From: Chloroflexota bacterium
GTDB lineage: Bacteria; Chloroflexota; Dehalococcoidia; GIF9; AB-539-J10
Length of the DNA stretch: 8,585 nt
Assembly (NCBI GenBank): GCA_030604285.1
Contig: JAUVWD010000019.1
Location: 1 to 8,585 of the forward strand
Reading direction: 5' to 3'
The notes under the pieces were generated by a model, which saw nothing but the letters and a program-made list of their open reading frames with translations, searched no databases and was not told the origin of the DNA. A program made the position numbers and the translations under genes. Below are positions 1 to 6,067 of the stretch, in pieces. Numbering within the stretch: the first letter of the stretch is position 1; every line of letters begins with the position of its first letter.

Positions 1-2
1 AA

Positions 3-11
3 TGGTATAAT
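3..11 (+). promoter_or_regulatory. Candidate extended -10 promoter element
   Basis: TGG followed by a perfect TATAAT (6-11) forms an extended -10 element. Its predicted transcription start is near position 18, only about 8 bases before the ATG at 26. No Shine-Dalgarno sequence lies between them, so the transcript could be nearly leaderless. The -35 region is outside the window, so the call rests on the -10 alone. Confidence 0.35.
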
Positions 12-25
12 GGCTGGCCAAAGCT

Positions 26-559
26 ATGATCGAAGAACTTCTTAGTTGGGGGATTTCTCAAGAGGCGATAATCGTTATCATATCAGCTCTGCCTGTGGTG
101 GAACTTCGACTAGCCTTGCCCATAGCTATAAACGTGTTTGATATGCCCTGGTATAAGGCTTACTGCCTGGCTGTCATCGGCAACATGCTGCCTGTGCCCA
201 TCCTGTTGCTTTTCTTAGACTCGTTGGCCAGGGTTGTTAGTCGTATAGAGACAGGTCGGAAGGCGGTCGACTGGGTCTTTGAGCGTACCAGGCGGCAGGG
301 AAAGAGGATCGAAAGATATGAGAGAATTGGGTTGATGCTATTCGTAGCCATTCCACTTCCCGTAACCGGCGCTTGGACTGGGTCAATCGCCGCCTTCCTG
401 CTGGGCTTGAAGTTCAGGTATGCTTTCCTATCTATCCTTTCAGGAGTCATCATTGCCGGCGCAATCGTGACCAGTCTGTGTCTGCTGGGCTGGGTTGGAG
501 CAGTGATTGCCGGTGTTGGGCTGAGCACCTTAGCTGTTCTTGGCTGGTGGAGAAGATAA
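26..559 (+). CDS. Small multidrug export family membrane protein (COG2426/PF06695 type)
   Basis: A 177-residue integral membrane protein that resembles the putative small multidrug export family. Hydrophobic segments lie near residues 14-35, 44-65, 102-127, 133-154 and 156-174. Family-like motifs are ELRLALPIAI (26-35) in the first membrane segment and PLPVTGAWTGS (111-121), a Pro/Gly-rich re-entrant-looking stretch. A basic, charged loop (residues 73-100, rich in R, K and E) separates the two halves. Length is normal for the family. The export role is a family name and has little experimental support, so the substrate is unknown. The ATG at 26 fits the start of the conserved region but has no visible Shine-Dalgarno; a TATAAT element sits just upstream. 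It is the first gene of the plus-strand accessory stretch, with 62 bases to the next. Confidence 0.8.
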   Translation: MIEELLSWGISQEAIIVIISALPVVELRLALPIAINVFDMPWYKAYCLAVIGNMLPVPILLLFLDSLARVVSRIETGRKAVDWVFERTRRQGKRIERYERIGLMLFVAIPLPVTGAWTGSIAAFLLGLKFRYAFLSILSGVIIAGAIVTSLCLLGWVGAVIAGVGLSTLAVLGWWRR

Positions 560-621
560 GTAAATTACAGTAGGATCTACCTGTGGAGTCTCTACGGAAA
601 GATTGTCATATTTAGTCTAAT

Positions 622-987
622 ATGGGAGAATTTAACCTCGTTGGCTGTTGCGCCTCATATTGTGGGTTTTGCCCCAGATTTCAGTGGACCACACTGGGCA
701 AATGTCCTGCCTGTAAGATACTCTGCCTAACCTTCCGGTGTAAGATCTATAGCTGCCGCGTTAAGAAGAGGGGTCTTATATATGCCCACAATGTGATGAC
801 TTTCCCTGTGAAAAGAATAATCCAGAGGCTCACCAATAGGAATATTTTGTTACCCATAAGCCATGCATTCCGAACATGTGCAGAACTAAGGAAGTTGGAG
901 GAAAAGCCAACTAGCAATCGGATCGATAGGCTGGGTGTAAAAGCCAAGGCAAAGGCACTCAGAGGGTTTGTTCAAGATCTGGCTTAA
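622..987 (+). pseudogene. Disrupted DUF3795 (Cys-rich) gene, copy 1
   Basis: The opening frame encodes a Cys-rich start (GCCASYCGFC, then CPAC) that aligns with the intact DUF3795 protein at 2414-2977. It loses the pattern after about position 775. The missing motif appears in another frame (codons starting at 780): ICPQCDDFPCEK, matching CAECEEYPCER of the intact copy. That frame reaches a TAG at 837-839, continues as FVTHKPCIPN, which looks like this family's next conserved segment, and stops at 912. The ending KAKALRGFVQDLA is back in the opening frame and matches KAKALREIMQDLA of copy 2. So the copy has at least one frameshift, one internal stop and an apparent internal deletion. Beyond its TAA stop (985-987) the same frame still reads HGIEL, matching HVRGIEL in copy 2, so this stop is also premature. 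The 121-residue frame seen naively is probably not a functional protein. Confidence 0.75.
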
Positions 988-1017
988 GAACATGGCATCG
1001 AATTAAAACTCAGGAAG

Positions 1018-1025
1018 AAAGGGGG
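1018..1025 (+). promoter_or_regulatory. Ribosome binding site of the HEAT-like gene
   Basis: AAAGGGGG lies 6 bases before the ATG at 1032. The equivalent place in the second module has a weaker GGGAG run and ACG instead of ATG, which indicates that the start codon was lost there. Confidence 0.45.
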
Positions 1026-1031
1026 ACGAAG

Positions 1032-1295
1032 ATGGTTACCAAAGTAGAAGGGGTTAAGAATCTCGTTGAGCTAGGAATCAAACAGCCTGAGGAGGCATTT
1101 CCTGAAATCAAGCAATTGGCCCAAAAGGATGACTGGAAGGTAAGGGAGGTGGCTGCTAGTTGCCTGGTCGAAATAAGTAAGAAGCGACTACAGGAGGTGG
1201 TAGCCGAAATGACTGTGTGGGTTGAAGACAGCAACGCCAAGGAGAACCCACAGGACCTCCTACAGTTGTCCTGCTCTTACTACTCGATGTTCTAA
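1032..1295 (+). CDS. Short HEAT-repeat (AlkD-like) protein, probably truncated
   Basis: An 87-residue frame. Residues 17-50 look like a HEAT-type helical repeat: EIKQLAQ, then KDDWKVREVAASCLVEISKK, followed by a second helix QEVVAEMTVWVED. The DDWKVREVAA pattern is typical of HEAT proteins, including the DNA alkylation repair (AlkD-like) group, whose members normally exceed 200 residues. Here the similarity stops at about residue 70 and the tail (NPQDLLQLSCSYYSMF) is not repeat-like. This suggests a frameshift or truncation, although I could not find a convincing continuation in another frame. The start has a good Shine-Dalgarno. A remnant of a paralogue follows the second DUF3795 gene, so the two genes form a duplicated pair. 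Function is unknown; a role in DNA repair should not be assumed from one repeat. Confidence 0.5.
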   Translation: MVTKVEGVKNLVELGIKQPEEAFPEIKQLAQKDDWKVREVAASCLVEISKKRLQEVVAEMTVWVEDSNAKENPQDLLQLSCSYYSMF

Positions 1296-1423
1296 GTCTG
1301 CCAACATGATGATTGATTCGACTTTTGAAGGTCAGCGGTTTTCCGCCCGGTGGTTGAAAGATTGGTCTGAGTAACAAGAATCAAGAGGTGAACTGCAAGG
1401 ACGCGAGGCAAGTCGCCAAATCT

Positions 1424-1450
1424 GCTATACTCACGGGGGAGAAAGGAGGT
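1424..1450 (+). promoter_or_regulatory. Extended -10 and strong Shine-Dalgarno for the GyrI-like gene
   Basis: TGC followed by TATACT (1426-1431) makes an extended -10 element with a predicted start near 1438. AGGAGGT (1444-1450), a near-perfect Shine-Dalgarno, lies 6 bases before the ATG at 1457. No good -35 hexamer is visible at the usual distance. Both signals lie inside the longer frame that opens at 1388, which argues that translation starts at 1457. Confidence 0.5.
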
Positions 1451-1456
1451 ATTCAC

Positions 1457-1975
1457 ATGACACCGCCCAAATCGGCCTCGATTAAAGAGCCACAAATCCT
1501 GCAAATGCCATCACAAAAGATGGCCGTGGTGTATATGAAGGGTGACCCAAACATGGTAATGCCGGAATTCCTCCCGGCTCTCTATGGTTCAGTCTATAAG
1601 CTAAAGTTCGAACTCAAAAAGAAAGGTGCGGAATTCAAAGTGGATAAGCTTCGAGCAAGGTGGCCCAATGCCCACCTTGTCCCCAAAGATGAATGGCTGG
1701 GAATCTGTGGCCTGCCTATTCCCGAAGATACGACTTCTATCCCACAAAAAGTCTCTGGCATCGAAGTCAAGATCGAGCAGTGGGACTACGGCACAATAGC
1801 ACAAGTTCTCTATATCGGGCCTTACTCTGAAGAAATGGCCGCAGTTCAGCGCCTGCATAAATTCATTGAGGAAAGCGGCTACGAGATAGCCGGCGTTCAC
1901 GAAGAGGAATACCTCACAGGACCTGAAGCAAAAGTCCAGAAGACTATCATTCGATATCCTATTAAGGGAGAATAG
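1457..1975 (+). CDS. GyrI-like small-molecule-binding domain protein
   Basis: A 172-residue protein of the GyrI-like / AraC effector-binding fold (PF06445-type). Visible features are an opening strand around MAVVYMKGDP, a helix around LPALYGSVYKLKFELKK, a middle segment LGICGLPIPED, then VKIEQWDYGTIAQVLYIGPY followed by a helix (EEMAAVQRLHKFIEESG) and the closing HEEEYLTGPE. The YIGPY-helix-EEYL order is characteristic of the family. Such domains bind hydrophobic or cationic small molecules, and some hydrolyse them. There is no helix-turn-helix domain, so this is a stand-alone binding domain and not an AraC-type regulator. The frame extends back to an ATG at 1388, but the strong AGGAGGT before 1457 makes 1457 the likely start. 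The gene lies between the two DUF3795-HEAT modules. The ligand is unknown. Confidence 0.8.
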   Translation: MTPPKSASIKEPQILQMPSQKMAVVYMKGDPNMVMPEFLPALYGSVYKLKFELKKKGAEFKVDKLRARWPNAHLVPKDEWLGICGLPIPEDTTSIPQKVSGIEVKIEQWDYGTIAQVLYIGPYSEEMAAVQRLHKFIEESGYEIAGVHEEEYLTGPEAKVQKTIIRYPIKGE

Positions 1976-2017
1976 GCAAATTGGCATATAACAGGTAAGG
2001 CGGTCCCCGTAAATTGG

Positions 2018-2362
2018 ATGCGCTATACTGCCTTGGGAATAGGCATTGCGTTTGGGATACTGTTTGTGACCTTCGCTATCGGCGAGGGTTTTAGAGGGAT
2101 GCCGAGCCCTGGGGATTGTGTCCTACTGCTCTCTGGTCCCATCTCAATGATTGCCGCCACCGCTGTGGCCTGGAAGCATGAGCGAATTGGCGGCTGGTGG
2201 TTGATTGCTGCGGGCGTCATTACCGGGATGATCTTCACCATCAGACTAATGGATTGTGAGTTGAATCTTCTATGGACATTCCTAGTCTACCCGTTGCCAA
2301 TGTTGGTGGCGGGAGTGTTATGGGTGCTCCATGAAGCAAAATTCGCCAAAGCGCTAAAGTAA
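2018..2362 (+). CDS. Small four-helix membrane protein of unknown function
   Basis: A 114-residue, strongly hydrophobic protein with four likely membrane helices near residues 3-22, 31-49, 58-75 and 83-104. Short charged turns separate them: EGFRG after helix 1 and KHERIGG before helix 3. The HERIGGWWL transition and the LLWTFLVYPLPMLVAGVLW ending resemble small uncharacterised membrane proteins common in uncultured Chloroflexota and archaea, but I cannot name a family with certainty. The start at 2018 has only a distant purine-rich stretch (AGGTAAGG) upstream and no clear Shine-Dalgarno. It is 42 bases downstream of the GyrI-like gene and could be co-transcribed with it. No catalytic motif is visible. 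Confidence 0.6.
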   Translation: MRYTALGIGIAFGILFVTFAIGEGFRGMPSPGDCVLLLSGPISMIAATAVAWKHERIGGWWLIAAGVITGMIFTIRLMDCELNLLWTFLVYPLPMLVAGVLWVLHEAKFAKALK

Positions 2363-2413
2363 GACCACATTATACCACTGCACGTTGGGGTAGCAGGTCC
2401 AGTTTAAGAGCGA

Positions 2414-2977
2414 ATGAACACAGTGGAAGAATTTGATCTTGCTGGTTGTTGTGGAATATTCTGTGGGTTGTGTACCAAGTATCAGTCGAAGGCGCCAAGC
2501 AGGTGTATCGGCTGCCGGTTGGGTGAGCAGCATTCCTGGTGTAGCATCTACCGGTGCTGCGTAACGAAGAAAGGATTCAGCACCTGCGCCGAATGTGAAG
2601 AATATCCCTGTGAAAGATACTCTAGAAGGCGTTGGGGAACAGACCAACAGACACGAACTGCCCAGGAGAGCTTAGATAGCATTAAGGAAAGCGGCATGAA
2701 GGATTGGCTGAGGGGGCAAAGAAGGCGGCGGCTAGTACTGGAGGATCTGCTCAATAACTATAATGAAGGTAGGTCTATGAGCTTCTATTGCCTGGCTGCA
2801 ATGCTTATGCCTCCTGAGCTAATTAATGAGTCAGTAAACAATGTGAAGGAGGGCTTAGTCGGCAGCCAAATCGATAGCGCGGATATGAAAGCCAAAGCGA
2901 AGGCTCTCAGAGAAATTATGCAAGATTTGGCTCACGTACGTGGCATCGAACTGAGACATAGAAGGAAGGGAGAGTGA
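2414..2977 (+). CDS. DUF3795 Cys-rich protein, copy 2 (intact)
   Basis: A 187-residue protein with an N-terminal Cys-rich domain of the DUF3795 type (PF12675-like), probably a metal-binding (zinc-like) fold of unknown role. Cysteines fall at 12, 13, 17, 20, 31, 34, 43, 48, 49, 58, 61 and 66, giving CxxxCxxC, CxxC and CxxCxxxxC groupings; the last, CAECEEYPC, is the family's hallmark. After residue 70 the protein is charged and helical (LDSIKESGMKDWLRGQ, then a segment rich in R and L), with a hydrophobic stretch FYCLAAMLMPPELI and a basic tail. The ATG at 2414 is used; a GTG at 2423 aligns with the ATG of copy 1 and is a possible alternative. No strong Shine-Dalgarno is seen. It is directly followed by a decayed copy of the HEAT-like gene that also follows copy 1. 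Confidence 0.75.
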   Translation: MNTVEEFDLAGCCGIFCGLCTKYQSKAPSRCIGCRLGEQHSWCSIYRCCVTKKGFSTCAECEEYPCERYSRRRWGTDQQTRTAQESLDSIKESGMKDWLRGQRRRRLVLEDLLNNYNEGRSMSFYCLAAMLMPPELINESVNNVKEGLVGSQIDSADMKAKAKALREIMQDLAHVRGIELRHRRKGE

Positions 2978-2980
2978 AGA

Positions 2981-3064
2981 ACGGTTACCAGAGTAGGGGA
3001 TGTCAAAGGTCTGGTCGCCTTGGGAGCTACACAGCCTAAAAAGGTGCGAAAGATCGGATTGACA
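2981..3064 (+). pseudogene. Remnant of a second HEAT-like gene
   Basis: Read from an ACG at 2981, the DNA encodes TVTRVGDVKGLVALGATQP. This aligns with MVTKVEGVKNLVELGIKQP at the start of the gene at 1032. The sequence before it also matches across the two copies (GGCATCGAA, then a purine-rich run), so the two regions are paralogous DNA. The start codon is replaced by ACG with an extra base. After QP the similarity fades, although a weak trace (EKFRKCST against WKVREVAAS) may continue to about 3094 with a deletion between. The gene is dead in this copy. Confidence 0.55.
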
Positions 3065-3831
3065 AGGATGGAGAAGTTCCGCAAGTGTAGCACTCTCAGG
3101 TTTTATCTTAATAGGCAACGTCTCTTTCGGCATTCTGCTACTTGAAGGAGAACGCGACACACAGACGCCCCTTGACTGGGCCTTTCTTCCAGAGCAAAAG
3201 TCGACCTCGACAAAGCACTCGACACTCTGTGGTCACCTATTCAAAGCTTGAGCACATGTTCTACCTTATGTGCGGCTGGCTCAAGCCTCTGGGCCCCATA
3301 CACGAATATGTTCCCTCAGACGTTGTTGCCCGCCTCAAGGACCCACGGAGACAAGTTGCGCACTCGAACTCTAAACTCAGTCCAGGAACCAGCGAATCGA
3401 GAGGGCAAAACAGTGAGCTTTAATCAGGTTTAGCTACAGCCACAGTTCTGGCCTACCTCGACCTCACAATAGCCGTGGTAGCACTTGTAACTGCTTTGAT
3501 GACATTCCGCCAACGCTAGCTTCTGGCATGATCGGCTAATTCGGGGCCTCTGTTGGCAAATTTGGCGGTCATCGCGGCTATTAAGGCTGCGTCTAGCTGC
3601 GCTCAACGGGCTGCCCGCAATGGATAGTGCCTTCTGCTGGCATTCCTACATATCCTGCTGGACTACTGCGCAGTTCTGCTTGCCACCTAGGTGCTGATGC
3701 CTGCCCAGATAGAAATCTATGTCGTAAGGTGCGCGATCGCAGCAGCTCCCCTTGGTCTGTGGTTGCGCTGCCGAAGACCGAGGCGGGAATCAGGCACTGA
3801 GAATCCGCTAAGCGGATGTGCTGGGACGTGA
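3063..3831 (+). pseudogene. Possible decayed membrane protein gene
   Basis: No intact gene is present, but protein-like stretches follow one another on the plus strand. From 3099 one frame reads GFILIGNVSFGILLLEGE and then LDWAFLPEQ. A second frame reads VDLDKALDTLWSPIQS (3200-3247). From 3247 a third reads LEHMFYLMCGWLKPLGPIHE. That third frame then stays plausible to 3831 despite stops at 3421, 3517, 3529, 3625 and 3688. Between the stops it has hydrophobic runs LAYLDLTIAVVALVTAL, LLANLAVIAAIKAA, CLLLAFLHILLDYCAVLLA and CAIAAAPLGLWL, and it ends in a basic tail. This fits an old gene for a soluble domain plus several membrane helices, broken by frameshifts and nonsense changes. I do not recognise the family, and chance hydrophobic frames in GC-richer DNA are the alternative explanation. 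Confidence 0.35.
3803..3817. repeat. Short perfect inverted repeat
   Basis: ATCCGC and GCGGAT flank a 3-base TAA loop. There is no T-run on either side, so it is a weak terminator candidate at most. It lies between the decayed region and the end of the minus-strand Nudix gene. Confidence 0.25.
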
Positions 3832-3935
3832 ACCTTGCAGACCTTATGGGATCATGCCTTACCTGATTAGGAAGAGCTTGGCGTTAGAGAGGAGCGAGCA
3901 CTATAAGAGGTTTTACGGTTAACTGCATATCTTGC
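3832..3935. other. Short intergenic stretch downstream of the Nudix gene
   Basis: About 100 bases follow the stop of the minus-strand operon. I see no gene, and no hairpin with a T-tract that would end that operon. Confidence 0.5.
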
Positions 3936-4478
3936 TTAGCGCTGTTTCCCTTGCTGTATGAAGTTGAAGGTGAGCAAGGCGGCAATGCTTTTGGCATCGC
4001 AGATCTCGCCTGAAGCGACAAGCTGGGGTATCTGACCGCGAGGGACTCGCACCAGCTCAATGTCGTCAGTGTCCTCAGCCACAAGGCGACTGAGCACGAG
4101 GTTGCTAGCTAGATAGCAATGCAGGTATTCTGTGCCGTAGCCTGGGATGGCATAGAAACCACCAAGTTCGTCTATTTTCTGGGGCAAATAGCCGATTTCC
4201 TCCTGCAATTCGCGACGGACGCAGTCGATGGGATCCTCACCAGGCTCTATGCCACCGGCGGGTATTTCGAGGAGGAACTTCCCTACCGCATGACGAAACT
4301 GGCGAACCAAGAGTACGTTGTCCTGATCATCAATGGCCACTACAGCTACACAATCACTATGCTCCACAATTTCCCTGGTAGTTCTTCTACCACTGGGTTT
4401 CTCCACCTGGTCCACGCGCAAATTCACTGCACGGCCGTGGCAGATTTCTTTACTAGATAGAACTTTTTCCGGCAGCAA
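3936..4478 (-). CDS. Nudix hydrolase, ADP-ribose pyrophosphatase type
   Basis: A 180-residue protein with a complete Nudix box at residues 75-97: G, five residues, E81, seven residues, then RELQEEIGY. The glutamates of REL-EE bind catalytic Mg2+. A proline at 112, 16 residues after the box's last glycine, and the preceding VRQFRHAVGKFLLEIPAG stretch are typical of ADP-ribose pyrophosphatases (NudF-like), which split ADP-ribose to AMP and ribose 5-phosphate. Length is normal for that subfamily. The start is TTG, supported by AGGAG 6 bases upstream; this Shine-Dalgarno overlaps the stop codon of the preceding acetyltransferase gene, which implies coupled translation. It is the last of three minus-strand genes after NAD kinase, and a role in NAD turnover fits. 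Exact substrate preference cannot be read from the sequence. Confidence 0.85.
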   Translation of the reverse strand: MLPEKVLSSKEICHGRAVNLRVDQVEKPSGRRTTREIVEHSDCVAVVAIDDQDNVLLVRQFRHAVGKFLLEIPAGGIEPGEDPIDCVRRELQEEIGYLPQKIDELGGFYAIPGYGTEYLHCYLASNLVLSRLVAEDTDDIELVRVPRGQIPQLVASGEICDAKSIAALLTFNFIQQGKQR

Positions 4479-4484
4479 GATCGG

Positions 4485-4489
4485 CTCCT
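4485..4489 (-). promoter_or_regulatory. Shine-Dalgarno that fixes the TTG start of the Nudix gene
   Basis: AGGAG on the minus strand, 6 bases before the TTG at 4478. It overlaps the TAG stop (4490-4488) of the upstream acetyltransferase gene, linking the translation of the two genes. Confidence 0.6.
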
Positions 4490-4952
4490 AAAAGTGGCAA
4501 ATGAGCGCTACCTCGTCGCAATTAGGAAATTTGGGGCAGCGGTAGCACTCTGCCCATACTTTGTGGGGCAATTCCATTTTATCAATTAAACGAAAGCCAC
4601 GTTTCTCGAAGAAAGCTGGCCTACGAGTGAGGCAAAAAACGCTGGGGATGCCCAACTCCTTAGCTTCATTGAGACAAGCCTGAACAAGCGAAGAACCAAT
4701 TCCTTGATTCTGGCTCCTTTCATCTACAGCTAAGGATTTGATTTCGGCCAGATCGAGCCAGTTGACGTGCAAAGCGGTGCAGGCAATGACTCTGTCCCCG
4801 TCCCTAGCTACAAAGAAATCCCTGATGTCCTCATATATCTCGCTCAAGGCACGAGGTAGCATCTCGCCTTGACCAGCGAACCAATTAATTAGCTGATGCA
4901 TTGCGGCAGCATCCCATACCTTTGCCCTGTCGACTTTTATGCCAACCTCCAT
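4488..4952 (-). CDS. GNAT acetyltransferase, short N-acetylglutamate synthase-like
   Basis: A 154-residue GNAT-fold acetyltransferase. The acetyl-CoA-binding loop is QNQGIG (81-86), after the strand DLAEIKSLAVD and before the helix SSLVQACLNEAKELG. A later FFEKRGFRLIDK segment is the usual GNAT end motif. The N-terminus (MHQLINWFAGQGEMLPR) and the closing PHKVWAECYRCPKFPNC resemble the short, stand-alone N-acetylglutamate synthases and relatives annotated as ArgA-like. Those make N-acetylglutamate in the first step of arginine synthesis. C136, C139 and C145 near the C-terminus could form a small metal site or disulfide. The gene begins one base after the NAD kinase stop (TAA-T-ATG), so the two are almost certainly co-transcribed. 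No other arginine genes are in view, so the substrate assignment is tentative. Confidence 0.75.
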   Translation of the reverse strand: MEVGIKVDRAKVWDAAAMHQLINWFAGQGEMLPRALSEIYEDIRDFFVARDGDRVIACTALHVNWLDLAEIKSLAVDERSQNQGIGSSLVQACLNEAKELGIPSVFCLTRRPAFFEKRGFRLIDKMELPHKVWAECYRCPKFPNCDEVALICHF

Positions 4953-4953
4953 A

Positions 4954-5772
4954 TTACTCTTTCCCTCTCAATTTCTGCCGCAAGGAGCTATAGAAATAGC
5001 TTGGCTGGTTGAGCCTTAAGAAGCGAGCTAAATAGGGGCTGAGTTTCACCTCAACATCTTGTCGGCCAGGTAAGGGTAGGTCAGCCTGTCCGTCGATGCT
5101 AAGGATAGTCTTATCTTCATCAACCGGCTTTAAGTTGACCATGCTTTGTGGAGGCAATACCAAAGAATGACTCAAGCCGAGGTGGCACGAAATTGGCTGG
5201 AGGATGATTTCTCTAGATTGAGGGTTAAGAATGGGTCCTCCAGCCGCCAGCGAATAGGCGGTGCTGCCTGTAGCTGTAGCAAGGATAATGCCATCAGCTC
5301 GATAGGTGCCCAGTAACTCGCCATCAATCTTTACCTCTATATTAATCAAGCGAACAGCGGTACTTCGCACTACCACATCATTCAGGGCATGGAAGCTTCT
5401 TTCCTGAAGCTGAGCTTGAAGCATTGCTCTCTCCTCCATCCAACCTTCGCCATCAAGCAACCGGGGCAATTGCGATAGAGCCCCATCAGCATTTAAGTCC
5501 GTGATAAATCCCAGTCGCCCCAAGTTTATCCCTAGGATTGGCACGGCTAATGGGGTTATGATCCGTGCGACACGAAGGATAGTACCATCACCGCCAATGC
5601 TGAGGATTAAATCTGAGCCGGCCACCTGGGATTTAGCCTTATCTTCCTCCCAGGCTGAACATTGCCACGACTTGACCCCTTGCCCAGATAATGAGTCTGC
5701 CAGCTTGTTAGCTAGATCTCGAGCTTTCTCCAGCCGGGGATGATACAAAATGCCGACTCGGTTCACGGGCAA
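4954..5772 (-). CDS. nadK: NAD kinase
   Basis: A 272-residue ATP (or polyphosphate)-dependent NAD kinase that makes NADP from NAD in the cytoplasm. Hallmarks are GGDGT at 60-64 inside LILSIGGDGTILRVAR, GINLGRLGFITDL (81-93), NDVVV (131-135) and DGIILATATGSTAYSLAAGG (160-179), which holds the conserved substrate-binding residues. The C-terminal SHSLVLPP and ILSIDGQ strands are also typical. Length is normal. No ATG lies in frame upstream before a stop. The chosen start is TTG at 5772; a GTG two codons later is an alternative, and neither has a clear Shine-Dalgarno. It is the first gene of a compact minus-strand operon with the acetyltransferase and Nudix genes, behind a plausible promoter about 85 bases upstream. 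Confidence 0.92.
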   Translation of the reverse strand: MPVNRVGILYHPRLEKARDLANKLADSLSGQGVKSWQCSAWEEDKAKSQVAGSDLILSIGGDGTILRVARIITPLAVPILGINLGRLGFITDLNADGALSQLPRLLDGEGWMEERAMLQAQLQERSFHALNDVVVRSTAVRLINIEVKIDGELLGTYRADGIILATATGSTAYSLAAGGPILNPQSREIILQPISCHLGLSHSLVLPPQSMVNLKPVDEDKTILSIDGQADLPLPGRQDVEVKLSPYLARFLRLNQPSYFYSSLRQKLRGKE

Positions 5773-5857
5773 GGCAAGTCTAGCATTGCTGAGTTTCCAG
5801 CGTCAAGGAAGAACAAGCAGGCGTATTATTTCACAGGGAAATCAAGAATATCATTCA

Positions 5858-5886
5858 ACTATAGCTATACGGGTCAAATAACTCAA
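5858..5886 (-). promoter_or_regulatory. Candidate promoter for the nadK operon
   Basis: On the minus strand TTGAGT (5886-5881) and TATAGT (5863-5858) are separated by exactly 17 bases, a good sigma-70-type arrangement. Transcription would start near 5851, giving a leader of roughly 80 bases before the nadK start. Confidence 0.45.
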
Positions 5887-6025
5887 TAGCTGTTAAGCGC
5901 TTCGGGTCTGTTTAGGCTAGCCGTACTTCGACTGGAGTCACTGTGAAAGTGATGACAAGAACAAAGTCGTATGGCTCTGTGCAAAAGCTTTATCCTTTTG
6001 GCAGGTCTTCGGAAGCTCAGTAGAT

Positions 6026-6055
6026 TTGATTTGTCTGAGGTTTATGCTTTATGCT
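6026..6055 (+). promoter_or_regulatory. Candidate promoter for hycI
   Basis: TTGATT (6026-6031) is followed after 17-18 bases by TTATGC or TATGCT (6049-6055). Transcription would start near 6061, only a few bases before the GTG start at 6068, which implies a nearly leaderless message. The -10 match is modest. Confidence 0.35.
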
Positions 6056-6067
6056 GATAGATAAGAC

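Larger units (their letters stand above)
5773..6067. other. Divergent intergenic region between nadK and hycI
   Basis: About 295 bases separate the minus-strand nadK operon from plus-strand hycI. It holds one promoter candidate for each direction (listed separately). A small inverted repeat, TCACT-5-AGTGA, lies near 5938-5952. I see no open frame resembling a protein and no RNA gene. Confidence 0.5.

Noticed and set aside
160..528. 122-codon minus-strand open frame
   Set aside because: It lies entirely inside the well-supported membrane protein gene at 26-559 and has no recognisable family features.
567..584. Imperfect inverted repeat ACAGTAG / CTACCTGT after the first gene
   Set aside because: The stem is short and bulged and no T-run follows, so it does not support a terminator call.
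1601..1987. 128-codon minus-strand open frame
   Set aside because: Antisense shadow of the GyrI-like gene, whose domain and Shine-Dalgarno are clear.
622..3064. Mobile element or composite transposon explaining the duplicated module
   Set aside because: No transposase, terminal inverted repeats or target-site duplications are visible at the module edges; ordinary duplication and decay suffices.
3142..3433. Two overlapping plus-strand open frames (93 and 61 codons)
   Set aside because: They share the same DNA in different frames, have no ribosome binding site and resemble pieces of a decayed gene, so I describe the region as a possible pseudogene instead.
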